44,199 bases of DNA from an uncultured Thiogranum sp. (GCA_913053655.1 CAJXFW010000005.1:1-44199); one strand, 5' to 3'; positions 23,569-32,579 are shown, counted from the stretch's first letter. Translations and numbers: made by a program. Notes: generated from the letters alone by a model not told the origin.

Positions 23569-23826
23569 TCAGTCGCTCTGGCTTGCAATAAACCTGGCAA
23601 GACTCTTGACAGAGGAAAAATGGTCTCTGGTTTCCCTGGAGTCGGCATTCAGTGTAACCTGAAATTTCTTTTTGATGGCGATACCCAGTTCAAGTGCGTC
23701 AATTGAGTCCAGTCCCAGGCCTTCGACGAAGAGGGAGGCATTGCTGTCGATATCTTCCGGCTGAATTTCTTCGAGATTCAGACATTCGATAATCAGGGTT
23801 TTTATGCTGTGTTCCAGGTTTTCCAT
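23569..23826 (-). CDS. acyl carrier protein 1
   Basis: This is an 85-residue ACP with the carrier site GLGLDSIDALEL and the acidic helix II. It lies between the acyltransferase (3-base gap) and the second ACP. The tandem arrangement of two different ACPs is standard in aryl-polyene clusters. Confidence 0.93.
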   Translation of the reverse strand: MENLEHSIKTLIIECLNLEEIQPEDIDSNASLFVEGLGLDSIDALELGIAIKKKFQVTLNADSRETRDHFSSVKSLARFIASQSD

Positions 23827-23829
23827 CTG

Positions 23830-24588
23830 TTAAATACCACGTGACAGCTGAGTTTGCAGATAATCGGTCAAGTGTCGTGCCGAGCCAGGCATGCTTGTTG
23901 CGGTGTTCCTGAATTCGCTCACATCCACCAACTCGCCGACACGGAGCTGGTAGACGGGGCGGCGGAGCGGCGCCTGGTACCATTTTTCACCCTTGGTCAG
24001 TGTTTGCGGTTCACATTGAATGTGAATGACGCGGATGGGTGTTTCGGTGCGTAAAGCAATATTAGCCGCCCCGCGTTGCAAGCGTGGCGTGGTATCGCTG
24101 GCGGTTCGTGTTCCCTCTGGAAAAATCATCAGGACATTCCCTTGTCGCAGCGATTTCCAGCACGAGTCTATTACTTCCTCGGCGCCTTTGTTAGGGATAT
24201 ATCCAGCCGCTTTTACCACGCCATGCAAAAAAGGGTTGGACCATAGCGCCTGTTTTACTATGCAATCGCAGTGATTCGTAAGCGAGGCGATCACGATATA
24301 GTCGATCAGGGTGGGATGGTTGGCGACCAGCAGGCAGCCGCTGTCCCGCGCCAGGATTTGGGCACCGGCAATCTCGAACCGGATCACGCCCACCCTGGTC
24401 ATCAGCCACATGAACAGGGTGAAGCTGCGGCGAATCACGCGCCGGCAGGTTACGGCACTCCGCGCGGGGGTTATCAGACGTATGGTGGGGAATACGAATA
24501 CTGTGAGAAAAACGCCCCCCAGCCCAAAGCAGGCAAAACAGAAGCCAGTGGCCAGTATGCGCCATTGACGTTCAATGGCGGTTATCAT
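23830..24588 (-). CDS. PlsC-type lysophospholipid acyltransferase-like protein
   Basis: The protein has 252 residues with an N-terminal membrane anchor (FACFGLGGVFLTVFVFP). The acyltransferase motifs are NHPTLIDY (H-x4-D), a substrate loop around YIPNKG, and FPEGTRT. It probably acylates the glycerol- or sugar-linked anchor of the pigment. The start overlaps the upstream ketosynthase-like gene by 17 bases. Confidence 0.9.
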   Translation of the reverse strand: MITAIERQWRILATGFCFACFGLGGVFLTVFVFPTIRLITPARSAVTCRRVIRRSFTLFMWLMTRVGVIRFEIAGAQILARDSGCLLVANHPTLIDYIVIASLTNHCDCIVKQALWSNPFLHGVVKAAGYIPNKGAEEVIDSCWKSLRQGNVLMIFPEGTRTASDTTPRLQRGAANIALRTETPIRVIHIQCEPQTLTKGEKWYQAPLRRPVYQLRVGELVDVSEFRNTATSMPGSARHLTDYLQTQLSRGI

Positions 24589-25273
24589 GTCGTTTCCATT
24601 CCCAAATTATGCGATTCGTCGGTGCTTTCCCTGCGGTGCTTCCGGATCGCCAGAAACGTAGAAATGTCAGGGCGAGTGGTTCCGTGGCCTCTGTGGGGTC
24701 AGCGGCTGGTTGCAGGCGCAGCTGTAATGACGGGAAACCGTCGGCACCCGAAAACAGTAAGGCTACGCCATACGCGGGATCCCGCGAGGCCGTCCCGAAT
24801 ATATCCGGTGGCGGCTCATCGAAAGCCACGAGCAGCACCTTTTCGCCGGGGTTCAGCATAAGGTGCGCGGCGGCTTCCACGAGGCCATACCCGAACGTGT
24901 CTGCTCCGGCGGAAATCGAGGTGGATGTCGACGGACAGTCCAGGACGATAGAAAACAGGCCGGCGGCGGAGTTGTGAACCGACTGACTGAATGCGGCCGG
25001 CGATAGTTCATTACCCTGTGCCAGTTCTTGCAGCAGGCCGGTGGTTCGCTGCAATTCCCCATGACGTGAACAGAAAATACTGTACTCCACACTTTGTCCT
25101 TCGACACATTCCAGCGCTACCGACAGTGCAATTTTGCTCAAACTGCTCAGGCGACGTCGGATCATCGGCGGAACGCCCGCTGCATCGGGTGGGGTGTCCG
25201 ATGCCTCGGACAAACGCGGATCACTGGTCCACGCGGAGCAGGATTCAACCGATAGATTTACCAGATTTTTCAT
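24572..25273 (-). CDS. ketosynthase-like chain-length factor (ApeC-like)
   Basis: This 233-residue protein corresponds to the shortened ketoacyl-synthase domain (Ketoacyl-synt_2 type) seen in aryl-polyene clusters. It keeps the N-terminal thiolase-fold half (SVESCSAWTSDPRL, later QSVHNSAAGLFSIVL) but has no second half. There is no TACASG-type nucleophile where a ketosynthase would have one, so it should not condense by itself and likely pairs with a full ketosynthase as chain-length factor. It is the first gene of the operon. ATG 25273 has only a run of C upstream and no clear ribosome site. A GTG start at 25330 is the alternative. Confidence 0.85.
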   Translation of the reverse strand: MKNLVNLSVESCSAWTSDPRLSEASDTPPDAAGVPPMIRRRLSSLSKIALSVALECVEGQSVEYSIFCSRHGELQRTTGLLQELAQGNELSPAAFSQSVHNSAAGLFSIVLDCPSTSTSISAGADTFGYGLVEAAAHLMLNPGEKVLLVAFDEPPPDIFGTASRDPAYGVALLFSGADGFPSLQLRLQPAADPTEATEPLALTFLRFWRSGSTAGKAPTNRIIWEWKRHDNRH

Positions 25274-25642
25274 AAATTGGGGGGGATAATCGGAGTCTGG
25301 AAAAATATGTGCGATACCGAAAAATGGCACGAGGCAGCCGCGCCGGTTTCCCGGTTCATCCCCTTGTTGTGGCTATGGTTCCCAAATTGTGTGGCGCCGA
25401 TGTGCTGTTTCCGGCAATGTATCCTGAATACCAGCTTACGCGGGACTGGGTAGTTCCAGCCATGCTCGCGCTTATCTATTATCAGTGCTGAAAATACCAT
25501 AATCCATAGCCGGAAATCAAATTACAGGGGCTGGCGGGTGGGTATCCACTCGCCCCCTGTTGTAAATCCGTGCTGTGCCGGGTTTTCGGCTGCCTGTAAT
25601 GGGCATAGCGTCAGCCACCACCGGAAACTATAATCAGCGCAA
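25274..25642. other. divergent promoter region between aryl-polyene operon and hpt
   Basis: This interval must hold promoters for the 18-gene minus-strand operon and for the plus-strand hpt-mtip pair. I searched by eye for -35/-10 pairs and regulator palindromes and found none that I would defend. A seven-base C run (on the minus strand) sits immediately before the first operon start codon, an unusual leader for translation. Confidence 0.5.
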
Positions 25643-26197
25643 ATGACTATAAACACTGACAAGGTACAGGCTGTACTCGAAAACGCAGACCGGTTATTTT
25701 CACAAAGGGAGGTCGAACAGGCGCTGGATCGGCTTGCCAGCGATATTAAACAAACTCTTGGCGACCAGGACCCACTGGTGTTGTGTGTCATGACAGGTGG
25801 TCTGGTACCGGCGGGTGAATTGTTTACGCGCCTTGATTTCCCGGTTCAGCTTGACTACCTGCACGCCACCCGTTACCAGGGAACTGTGGGTGGTAACAAA
25901 TTAAAATGGATAACGGCGCCATCACAACCCCTCAACGGGCGCACCGTGCTGGTGGTCGACGATATCCTGGACGAGGGACTGACACTGGCCGCGATTCTCG
26001 ACTATTGCAGGGAGCAGGGCGCCAGCGCGGTCTACAGTGCGGTGCTGGTGGAGAAAATACATGACCGCAAAACCGATGGATTACAGGCCGATTTCGTAGG
26101 CTTGCAGGTTGAAGACCGCTACGTGTTTGGCTATGGCATGGACTATCATGGCTACCTGCGTAACGTGAAGGGTATTTACGCCGTCGCTGGCAGTTAA
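25643..26197 (+). CDS. hpt: hypoxanthine-guanine phosphoribosyltransferase family protein
   Basis: This 184-residue type I phosphoribosyltransferase has the PRPP-binding loop [14 protein letters not shown]. It also has the first flexible-loop region after YQGT and a Lys/Arg-rich C-terminal half with YVFGYGMDY. The enzyme salvages hypoxanthine or guanine with PRPP to IMP or GMP. The neighbour 13 bases downstream is S-methyl-5'-thioinosine phosphorylase, which releases hypoxanthine. The two genes form a consecutive salvage route from methylthioinosine to IMP, as seen next to each other in pseudomonads. Confidence 0.9.
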   Translation: MTINTDKVQAVLENADRLFSQREVEQALDRLASDIKQTLGDQDPLVLCVMTGGLVPAGELFTRLDFPVQLDYLHATRYQGTVGGNKLKWITAPSQPLNGRTVLVVDDILDEGLTLAAILDYCREQGASAVYSAVLVEKIHDRKTDGLQADFVGLQVEDRYVFGYGMDYHGYLRNVKGIYAVAGS

Positions 26198-26210
26198 CAA
26201 AAGGATTCCG

Positions 26211-26951
26211 ATGGCAGATCTGGCAATTATTGGTGGTACCGGGCTGACTACGCTCAAGAACCTTGAAATCACCAGGCGCGAAGTGATGCGTACGCCGTAT
26301 GGCGAACCCTCCGGGCCGTTGCTGCACGGCAAGTTATGCCACCAGGATGTGATATTCATTCCCCGGCACGGGCGCGGACACACTATCCCGCCGCACATGG
26401 TGAATTACCGGGCCAATATCTGGGCCTTGCGGGAAGCCGGGGTGCGGGACGTGATTGCAGTCGCGGCTGTCGGTGGTATTCGCGAGGACATGCTCCCGGG
26501 GCGGTTGGCAATACCTGATCAGATTATCGATTACACCTGGTCGCGCAGACATACTTATTTCGAGAGTGAGCTAAGCGAAGTCACGCATATAGATTTTACC
26601 GAGCCCTACAGCGAGAAAATCAGGAACCTGTTGATCACTGCAGCGCGGGACCTGAACCAGCAGGTCATCGAAGGCGGGGTGTACGCGGCGACACAGGGAC
26701 CAAGGCTGGAGACGGCTGCCGAGATCGATCGTCTGGAAAGAGACGGCTGCAGCATTGTGGGTATGACCGGAATGCCTGAAGCAGCCCTGGCCCGGGAGAT
26801 GGGGCTGGAGTATGCGCACTGTGCAGTGATTGCCAACCGTGCGGCGGGGCGGGGAACGGGGCCAATCAGCATGGGGGATATCGAGGAGAATCTGACATCC
26901 GGCATGGAGCGTGTCCGGAGCTTGCTGGAAACAGCAATACCCCACCTGTAG
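26211..26951 (+). CDS. S-methyl-5'-thioinosine phosphorylase (MTAP/PNP family)
   Basis: The protein has 246 residues. It shows phosphate/ribose-binding features of trimeric nucleoside phosphorylases (IGGTGL, RHGRGHTIPPHMVNYRANI, MTGMPEAALARE). The loop that selects the base reads VIANRAAGRG instead of the Asp-containing TDYD type of adenosine-type MTAP, which favours an oxopurine such as methylthioinosine. Phosphorolysis gives hypoxanthine and 5-methylthioribose-1-phosphate. The Hpt gene just upstream can use the hypoxanthine. Confidence 0.88.
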   Translation: MADLAIIGGTGLTTLKNLEITRREVMRTPYGEPSGPLLHGKLCHQDVIFIPRHGRGHTIPPHMVNYRANIWALREAGVRDVIAVAAVGGIREDMLPGRLAIPDQIIDYTWSRRHTYFESELSEVTHIDFTEPYSEKIRNLLITAARDLNQQVIEGGVYAATQGPRLETAAEIDRLERDGCSIVGMTGMPEAALAREMGLEYAHCAVIANRAAGRGTGPISMGDIEENLTSGMERVRSLLETAIPHL

Positions 26952-27012
26952 GAGCGGTCTCCTGACCGCGACAGCCTGCCGCACAATCGCGCCGAAGGGC
27001 GGCGCTCCTACA
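26946..27012. repeat. REP-type palindrome
   Basis: The left arm TGTAGGAGCGGTCTCCTGAC at 26947 and the right arm around GCCGAAGGGCGGCGCTCCTACA at 26990-27012 form an imperfect hairpin. The same unit occurs at 39995-40069, and its left half again at 27028-27062. This family (GTAGGAGCGG...CGCTCCTAC) is the classical extragenic palindrome of pseudomonads and relatives. Placed directly after the phosphorylase stop codon, it may stabilise or end the hpt-mtip transcript. Confidence 0.85.
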
Positions 27013-27027
27013 CGAGCGCACCATCAC

Positions 27028-27062
27028 CTGTAGGAGCGGTCTCCTGACCGCGACAGCCTGCC
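27028..27062. repeat. half REP element
   Basis: This is a copy of the left half of the preceding REP (CTGTAGGAGCGGTCTCCTGA through GACAGCCTGCC), identical over its 35 bases and without its right arm. It lies 15 bases behind the complete unit. Confidence 0.8.
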
Positions 27063-27168
27063 TGGAACCAGATCAAATATATAAAATACATTAATAAAAC
27101 TAACTAACGGTAAGAAAAATATAAAGATTAATATTCCAAATAAATATATCTGATGGTTGCACTAATAC

Positions 27169-27209
27169 TTGACTCTTTCAAAGTAATTAATTATATTAGC
27201 ATAAGCTAA
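27169..27209 (+). promoter_or_regulatory. sigma-70-type promoter with overlapping palindrome for the ABM-like gene
   Basis: TTGACT (27169-27174), a 17-base spacer and TATATT (27192-27197) form a near-consensus promoter reading toward the gene at 27237. The -10 region runs into the inverted repeat TTAGC-ATAA-GCTAA (27196-27209), a possible operator for a small repressor. The whole upstream region from about 27070 is strongly AT-rich. This is the clearest promoter in the window. Confidence 0.75.
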
Positions 27210-27236
27210 TGTTATTAATGACGAGAGGGCAAGACT

Positions 27237-27689
27237 ATGAGCAGTTTTATTCCAGGTTTCCCCCATAACGGTGTTGTTACTGTAAACAGGGTCATTATCA
27301 AGGACGGCTACTCGGTAGATGATCTTCAGGAACGTGTTGCGGTGCTGTGTGAAAATGTAAAAACCTACCATTCAGAAACCGGTTTTGTCGGTGGTTTTGT
27401 GTGTTTGAACACAGGCGATATTTCCAACGAGGGATCGACGGTCGGGCAGGCTGTAGAAAGCTCCCTGAAAGGCAGGGAAGCGTTGGTCGTGACATTCTGG
27501 AAAAGTTTCGCAGAGCACGAACAATCGCATCGCAGCGATACTTTCCAGCCGCTGTTTGAAGAAGTGCTCGAATTGTGTGAAAACGGGAACGAAGAAATTG
27601 CCTACGACATGTTGTGGTCAGGCAAGGCTTACGACACAGAACAGGCCAGGGCGGCTCGCGAAGCCAAGGAGCAGTTCCAGGCTGCCTGA
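27237..27689 (+). CDS. antibiotic-biosynthesis-monooxygenase-like (ABM fold) protein
   Basis: The protein has 150 residues. The N-terminal half has a beta-alpha-beta arrangement (GVVTVNRVIIKDGY, DLQERVAVLCENVKTYH, GFVGGFVCLNTGDI), followed by EALVVTFWKSFAEHEQSH, the strand and helix of ABM dimeric alpha/beta barrels. The tail (KAYDTEQARAAREAKEQFQAA) is a helix outside the core. Small enzymes of this fold use heme or quinol-like substrates, but no substrate can be named. It is a single gene with its own strong promoter, a GAGAGG ribosome site and a terminator. Confidence 0.65.
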   Translation: MSSFIPGFPHNGVVTVNRVIIKDGYSVDDLQERVAVLCENVKTYHSETGFVGGFVCLNTGDISNEGSTVGQAVESSLKGREALVVTFWKSFAEHEQSHRSDTFQPLFEEVLELCENGNEEIAYDMLWSGKAYDTEQARAAREAKEQFQAA

Positions 27690-27708
27690 ACCTATCGAGC
27701 CATACAGG

Positions 27709-28368
27709 TTACGAACCGGGCTTCGGCCCGGTTTCTTGCGGTGGTGGTTCATACCGGGTGATCAGGGCGATGACACCGAAGCGCGGGTTGTCGAAGTAGT
27801 GAATTTCCTTGCTGCGCATACGCCGGCGTTCGGTGAGCCGGAATTCGGGGATGTCGAACTCCAGTAGTTCCAGCTGTTCATTGCTGACCGGTGTATGCAG
27901 TTGTAGATCCAGGTACAGGTGAAGGTAGCGCTCAACGGCAACACGCACTGTCCCATCAACGTAGGTGTCGGTACTGCTGTCGTTTTTACGAGGCATCTCG
28001 ATCGGCAGCGCCTGGGTGCGGTCCAGTACAGGCTGACGCCAGGCGAAATAGGCGAGCGGGCGATACCGCGTCGAACGACTCAGGGCGTTGCGTTCGGCCG
28101 TCAGGCGGTAGTCCTGCTCCGGTAACCAGTTAATTTCTGTTGGTGCAGGATTAACCGCTGTGCTCTCCGCGTCGGGCTCTTCAAACCATTCAGAATAATC
28201 GACGGGCCAGACTTCTCCCGCGTCATTGGCAACCAGGTTCTGAAATACCAGCAGTTCAATCTCGAATTCCCTGGGTGCCGCCGGTGAATCGGCCAGGCAG
28301 AGGGATACGGAGCAGATGTTCGCCAGCAGGGCCAGCGCAAGCAGTTGCATGTTCGGGCGTGTTGTCAT
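27709..28368 (-). CDS. csiV: CsiV-like peptidoglycan-binding protein
   Basis: This 219-residue secreted protein has the signal LLALALLANICSVSLCLA. The mature sequence starts FEIELLVFQNL and includes RPLAYFAWRQPV, a variable linker with RYLHLYLDLQLH, and EIHYFDNPRFGVIALITRYE. This pattern fits the CsiV family, which in Vibrio binds peptidoglycan and localises to the septum. It lies directly after mfd, 14 bases behind, and adjacency of these two genes is frequent in gammaproteobacteria. Confidence 0.82.
   Translation of the reverse strand: MTTRPNMQLLALALLANICSVSLCLADSPAAPREFEIELLVFQNLVANDAGEVWPVDYSEWFEEPDAESTAVNPAPTEINWLPEQDYRLTAERNALSRSTRYRPLAYFAWRQPVLDRTQALPIEMPRKNDSSTDTYVDGTVRVAVERYLHLYLDLQLHTPVSNEQLELLEFDIPEFRLTERRRMRSKEIHYFDNPRFGVIALITRYEPPPQETGPKPGS
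27714..27737 (+). terminator. Rho-independent terminator of the ABM-like gene
   Basis: An eight-base stem AACCGGGC / GCCCGGTT with a TTCG tetraloop (27714-27733) is followed by TTTCTT. It also lies within the last codons of the convergent csiV gene, so the stop region of one gene serves as terminator of the other. Confidence 0.8.
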
Positions 28369-28382
28369 CGGGCCATCCTGCC

Positions 28383-31300
28383 CTAGTCCGTCCGTATGCT
28401 CAAGCTGTCCAGCAGCTTGCCGACCACCGCCATGCGTTTACCGATTTCTGCCATATCCAGCTGAAAGCGGATTTTATCTGAACCGTCCAGCCGGTAGTGC
28501 TGTGGCTGGCCCTGGATCAGCTGGATAATTGACGCGGGGTCGACATTGGGTTCAGGTCCAAACATCAGGCGCCCGTTGTTTTCGCCGGCATCTATCTTGC
28601 GAATACCGAGTGGTACCGACTTGAGCTTCAGCCCGGTAATGCCGAACAGCTGTTTCACCGGCTCGGGTAACAACCCGAAGCGATCGATCATTTCAACCTG
28701 AAGCTCGCGCAGTTCATCCTCGTCAGCGGCGCTGGCAATACGTTTGTAGAGGATCAGGCGAGCATGCACGTCGGGTAGATAATCATCCGGTATCAATGCC
28801 GGGATATGCAGATCGACTTCGGGGCCGTGGTTGAAGGGGCGATCCAGTTCCGGTTCGCGACCGGCTTTCAGTGCCTCTACCGCGCGTTCCAGCAACTCGG
28901 TATACAGCGCGAATCCGATCTCATGGATCTGGCCACTCTGCTCATCTCCCAGTAGTTCACCGGCGCCACGAATTTCCAGATCGTGCGTTGCGAGTGTGAA
29001 ACCGGCTCCCAGGTCTTCGAGTGACTCAATGGCTTCAATACGCTTGATAGCATCGTCGGTCATGGCCTTGCGGTGTGGCACAATCAGGTAAGCGTAGGCG
29101 CGGTGATGGGAACGGCCGACGCGACCGCGTAACTGGTGTAATTGCGCCAGGCCCAGCCGATCTGCGCGATTGATCAGTATGGTGTTCGCGGTGGGTACGT
29201 CGATACCGCTTTCGATAATGGTGGTACACAACAGGATATTGAAACGGCGGTGATAGAAATCGAGCATGACCTGTTCGAGCTCACGCTCGCGCATCTGTCC
29301 GTGACCGATCCGTAGGGTGGCTTCGGGGACCAGTTCGCGCAGTTCACGCGCAATCTTTTCGATGGTTTCCACTTCATTGTGCAGAAAATAGACCTGGCCA
29401 CCGCGCGTGATTTCGCGCAGACAGGCATCTCGTACAGTATTGGTATTCCATTCAGAAATGAAGGTCTTGATGGCCAGACGTTGCGCAGGAGGTGTAGCGA
29501 TAATGGACAGGTCGCGCAGGCCGGACAGGGACATATTCAGGGTGCGGGGGATAGGTGTTGCCGTCAGCGTGAGGAGGTCCACTTCGGAACGCAAAGCTTT
29601 GAGTTTTTCTTTTTGCCGTACGCCAAAACGGTGCTCCTCATCAATAATGACCAGCCCGAGGTTCCCGGGTTTGAGCTCGCCTTGCAGCACTTTGTGCGTG
29701 CCGATGAGTATATCCACGGTACCGTCGGCAAAGCCGGCAATAGTTTCTTCCTGCTGTTTCTTGTTACGGAAGCGGGACAGGACTTCGATTTTGACAGGCC
29801 AGTCCGCAAAGCGGTCACAGAAATTCTGGTGGTGTTGTTGCGCCAGCAGGGTGGTCGGTACCAGTACCACCACCTGACGGCCGGACTGTGTGGCAATAAA
29901 CGCGGCTCGCATGGCGACTTCAGTCTTGCCGAAACCGACGTCCCCGCAAACAACACGATCCATGGGTTGCGGGGATGTCATATCTTCCAGCACGGCTTCG
30001 ATGGTTTGCGCCTGATCCGGGGTTTCCTCGAACGGAAAGGCACTGGAAAAAGCGCTGTATTCGTCCGTATCGATCTGTGCAGCATGACCCTTGCGCGCGG
30101 CGCGGCGTGCGTAGATATCCAGTAACTCTGCGGCTACATCGTGCACACGTTGAGCGGCCTTTTTGCGTGCCTTTTGCCAGTGCTCGCTGCCCAGCTTGTG
30201 GAGTGGCGCGTTGTCTGATGCTGAGCCGGTATACCGACTGATCAGGTGCATGCTGGCGACCGGCACATACAGCTTGTCGTTGCCGGCGTATTCAAGGGTC
30301 AGGAACTCGGCCTCGAACCCGCCCACTGACAGCTTCTGTAATCCAAGGTAGCGTCCTACACCGTGGTCTTCGTGGACCACCGGCGCGCCGACGCTCAAAT
30401 CAGTGAGGTTGCGAATAATAACATCGGCGTCGCGCCTGGGGCGACGGCGACGCTGTTGCATGGCACGTTCACCGAACAAACGCGGTTCGGTGATAATGAT
30501 CAGCGCCGGTTCTATTGAAAGCCAGGCGCCCTGTTCTATCGGTGCAGTCGTGATAGCGAGTGTTTCGCTACCGTTCCTGAATGATTCCCAGCTATCGACC
30601 ACGCGCGGATGTATGTCGAATTCTTTCAGCTGGCCGATCAGCGTTTCTCTCCGACCTGCCGACTCGGCGCAGATCAGAGCTCGTCCCGGGAAATCGGTGA
30701 GGAAATCCTGTAGTGCTCCGGCCGGGCGTTCGGCACGCCCTTTGATCCGCAGGTCCGGTAGTGCACGGGTCGCAAACTTTGCGGTCGCCGGTCCTGTATC
30801 AATCGCTTCCGAACGCTGCACTTCGATACGCGCACAGGCTGACAAGGCAGCCTGTGTCTCGTCGTCCGGCAGATAGAGTCGTTCGGGTGGTAACAGCGGT
30901 CGTTCGATATCGTGGCGCAGTGATTCGTAACGTTCTGCGACCTCTTCGCGGAATTTTTGAATGGCAGTGCGAGCATCCTCGCTGGTAACCAGACAGGTCG
31001 AGTCTGGCAGGTAATCAAACAGGCTGGCAGTCTGTTCCAGGAACAGTGGCAGATAGTACTCGATGCCGCTGGGGATCAGTCCGGCACTGACGTCACGATA
31101 AACCAGGGAGCGCTGCGGGTCGCCTTCAAACTGGCTGCGCCAGGCACGCCGGAAACGGGTAATGGCTGCATCGTCGACCGGGAATTCCCGCGCTGGTAAC
31201 AATTTGATCTGGTCGACCTTGTCCAGGGAGCGCTGGTTTTCGGGATCAAAGCTGCGTATGGACTCAATATCGTCGTCAAACAGATCGATGCGATAGGGGA

Positions 31301-31907
31301 TCGCGCTGCCCATCGGAAACAGGTCCAGTATGGATCCACGTACCGCAAATTCACCATGTTCCATGACTTGTGAAACGCACCGGTAACCGGCTTTTTCCAG
31401 GCGTTCGCGCATGGCATCGAGATTCAGCGTGTCGCCGGTGTTCAGAATCAGGCTGTAGCGATCAAGGAATTCGGGCGCCGGTAATCTCTGCAGCAGGGTT
31501 GCGACGGGTACCAGCAGGATGCCTTTGCCGAGCGTCGGTAAACGGTGCAGCGTTTCCAGCCTTTCGGAAATGATATCCTGGTGGGGAGAAAAACCGTCGT
31601 AGGGCAGGGTCTCCCAATCCGGGAAACACAATATATCCAGCGTCTGATCTGTACAGAAAAAACCAAGCTGGCGTTGCAGCTGTTCGGCTTCCTGGCTGTC
31701 CGGCGTGACGATCACCAAAAGTCCGTTGTGCAGCCGGGCAGCGTTGGCGAGCGCTAATGGAAGGCTGTCACCATAGAGTTTCGACCACAGCACACGGGTA
31801 CCAGCGGCTGGTAACAGCGGCTGCATGGGATTGATGGCATCAGTTTCGGGATCTGATGTTATGGCGATTTGTTGCATGGTCAGTTCAGGTGCGAGCAGGC
31901 CGGACAT
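28383..31907 (-). CDS. mfd: transcription-repair coupling factor Mfd
   Basis: The 1174-residue protein removes stalled RNA polymerase at DNA lesions and recruits UvrA. It shows a UvrB-like N-terminal part and the RNA-polymerase-interaction domain (VHEDHGVGRYLGLQ). The ATPase/translocase follows, with GDVGFGKTEVA (Walker A) and IIDEEHRFGV (DEEH), then the second RecA lobe (LRGRVGRSHHRAY) and the TRCF C-terminal domain. The length is near the 1148 residues of E. coli Mfd. No strong ribosome site precedes ATG 31907, and ATG 31877 is the alternative start. Confidence 0.97.
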   Translation of the reverse strand: MSGLLAPELTMQQIAITSDPETDAINPMQPLLPAAGTRVLWSKLYGDSLPLALANAARLHNGLLVIVTPDSQEAEQLQRQLGFFCTDQTLDILCFPDWETLPYDGFSPHQDIISERLETLHRLPTLGKGILLVPVATLLQRLPAPEFLDRYSLILNTGDTLNLDAMRERLEKAGYRCVSQVMEHGEFAVRGSILDLFPMGSAIPYRIDLFDDDIESIRSFDPENQRSLDKVDQIKLLPAREFPVDDAAITRFRRAWRSQFEGDPQRSLVYRDVSAGLIPSGIEYYLPLFLEQTASLFDYLPDSTCLVTSEDARTAIQKFREEVAERYESLRHDIERPLLPPERLYLPDDETQAALSACARIEVQRSEAIDTGPATAKFATRALPDLRIKGRAERPAGALQDFLTDFPGRALICAESAGRRETLIGQLKEFDIHPRVVDSWESFRNGSETLAITTAPIEQGAWLSIEPALIIITEPRLFGERAMQQRRRRPRRDADVIIRNLTDLSVGAPVVHEDHGVGRYLGLQKLSVGGFEAEFLTLEYAGNDKLYVPVASMHLISRYTGSASDNAPLHKLGSEHWQKARKKAAQRVHDVAAELLDIYARRAARKGHAAQIDTDEYSAFSSAFPFEETPDQAQTIEAVLEDMTSPQPMDRVVCGDVGFGKTEVAMRAAFIATQSGRQVVVLVPTTLLAQQHHQNFCDRFADWPVKIEVLSRFRNKKQQEETIAGFADGTVDILIGTHKVLQGELKPGNLGLVIIDEEHRFGVRQKEKLKALRSEVDLLTLTATPIPRTLNMSLSGLRDLSIIATPPAQRLAIKTFISEWNTNTVRDACLREITRGGQVYFLHNEVETIEKIARELRELVPEATLRIGHGQMRERELEQVMLDFYHRRFNILLCTTIIESGIDVPTANTILINRADRLGLAQLHQLRGRVGRSHHRAYAYLIVPHRKAMTDDAIKRIEAIESLEDLGAGFTLATHDLEIRGAGELLGDEQSGQIHEIGFALYTELLERAVEALKAGREPELDRPFNHGPEVDLHIPALIPDDYLPDVHARLILYKRIASAADEDELRELQVEMIDRFGLLPEPVKQLFGITGLKLKSVPLGIRKIDAGENNGRLMFGPEPNVDPASIIQLIQGQPQHYRLDGSDKIRFQLDMAEIGKRMAVVGKLLDSLSIRTD

Positions 31908-31922
31908 TTTCGCACAAACCGG

Positions 31923-31948
31923 AAAAAAAAACCGGCGCAGGGCGCCGG
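31923..31948 (-). terminator. Rho-independent terminator of the dsrE2-like gene
   Basis: Read on the minus strand, the stem CCGGCGC / GCGCCGG (seven bases, loop CCT) is followed by nine consecutive T. It lies 29 bases after the stop at 31977 and ahead of the mfd start, so it separates the two transcripts. Confidence 0.88.
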
Positions 31949-31976
31949 AAAATTGGATGGGAATCGTTAAAGTTTG

Positions 31977-32579
31977 CTAGATGAACAGACAGACATCCGA
32001 TTTCTGGGCAACGGGGAGAAAGTACGTCGCCCCAACGAAATCGGTGACCTCGGGGATAAACTCACTCTGGTCAAAACCGAATACGTCCACTGTCATCTGG
32101 CAAGCAATCATTTTGACATCGGCTTCCAGACAAAGTTCGCGCAGCTCCTCGACGGTGGCCACGCCCTTGTTCTTGAATGTTTTCTTCATCAGCCCGGTGG
32201 CAACCTTTTCGAAACCCGGGACGCCGGCCATCAGGGCGTTTGGCATGGGCCAGTCGAAATTCTGGAACCACTTGGGTCCGAACGGCATTTTCATCGGCAT
32301 GGCAGGGTTGCCAAGCGGGCTTACCTCGCAGGCAAGCTCTTTTTTAAGCAGTAATAAACCATAGAAGGTAAAAAATATCGAGGTGTCCCAGCCGAGGGCA
32401 GATGCCGTTGAGGCAAGAATAAAGGGCGGGTAGCCCCAGTCCAGCGTGCCTTTGGTGGCAATAATGGCCATGGACGGTGTTTTGGCGTCTTCTATTTCCT
32501 GTAGCTTGGTGGGTAACAGCTCGTCGAGTTTACTGTTTAACCACTGATCCATATCAGCATTTGCGACTACGGCGTTCAT
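31977..32579 (-). CDS. DsrE2-type sulfur-transfer protein
   Basis: The gene encodes 200 residues with a strong AGGAGG site before ATG 32579. The fold signature is PSMAIIATKGTLDWGYPPFI, then the hydrophobic helix TASALGWDTSIFFTFYGLLLL, then MPNALMAGVPG and the conserved Cys segment KMIACQMTVDVFG. These are hallmarks of the DsrE2 (PF13686) family, associated with TusA and rhodanese proteins in sulfur oxidisers. It likely accepts or passes persulfide sulfur at or near the membrane. It is divergent from a TetR gene with a palindromic operator between them. Confidence 0.85.
   Translation of the reverse strand: MNAVVANADMDQWLNSKLDELLPTKLQEIEDAKTPSMAIIATKGTLDWGYPPFILASTASALGWDTSIFFTFYGLLLLKKELACEVSPLGNPAMPMKMPFGPKWFQNFDWPMPNALMAGVPGFEKVATGLMKKTFKNKGVATVEELRELCLEADVKMIACQMTVDVFGFDQSEFIPEVTDFVGATYFLPVAQKSDVCLFI

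Noticed and set aside
25274-25642. Promoter for the aryl-polyene operon
   Set aside because: TTGCCG and CACAAT occur on the minus strand but with a 20-base spacing, outside the normal range. I could not support a precise site.
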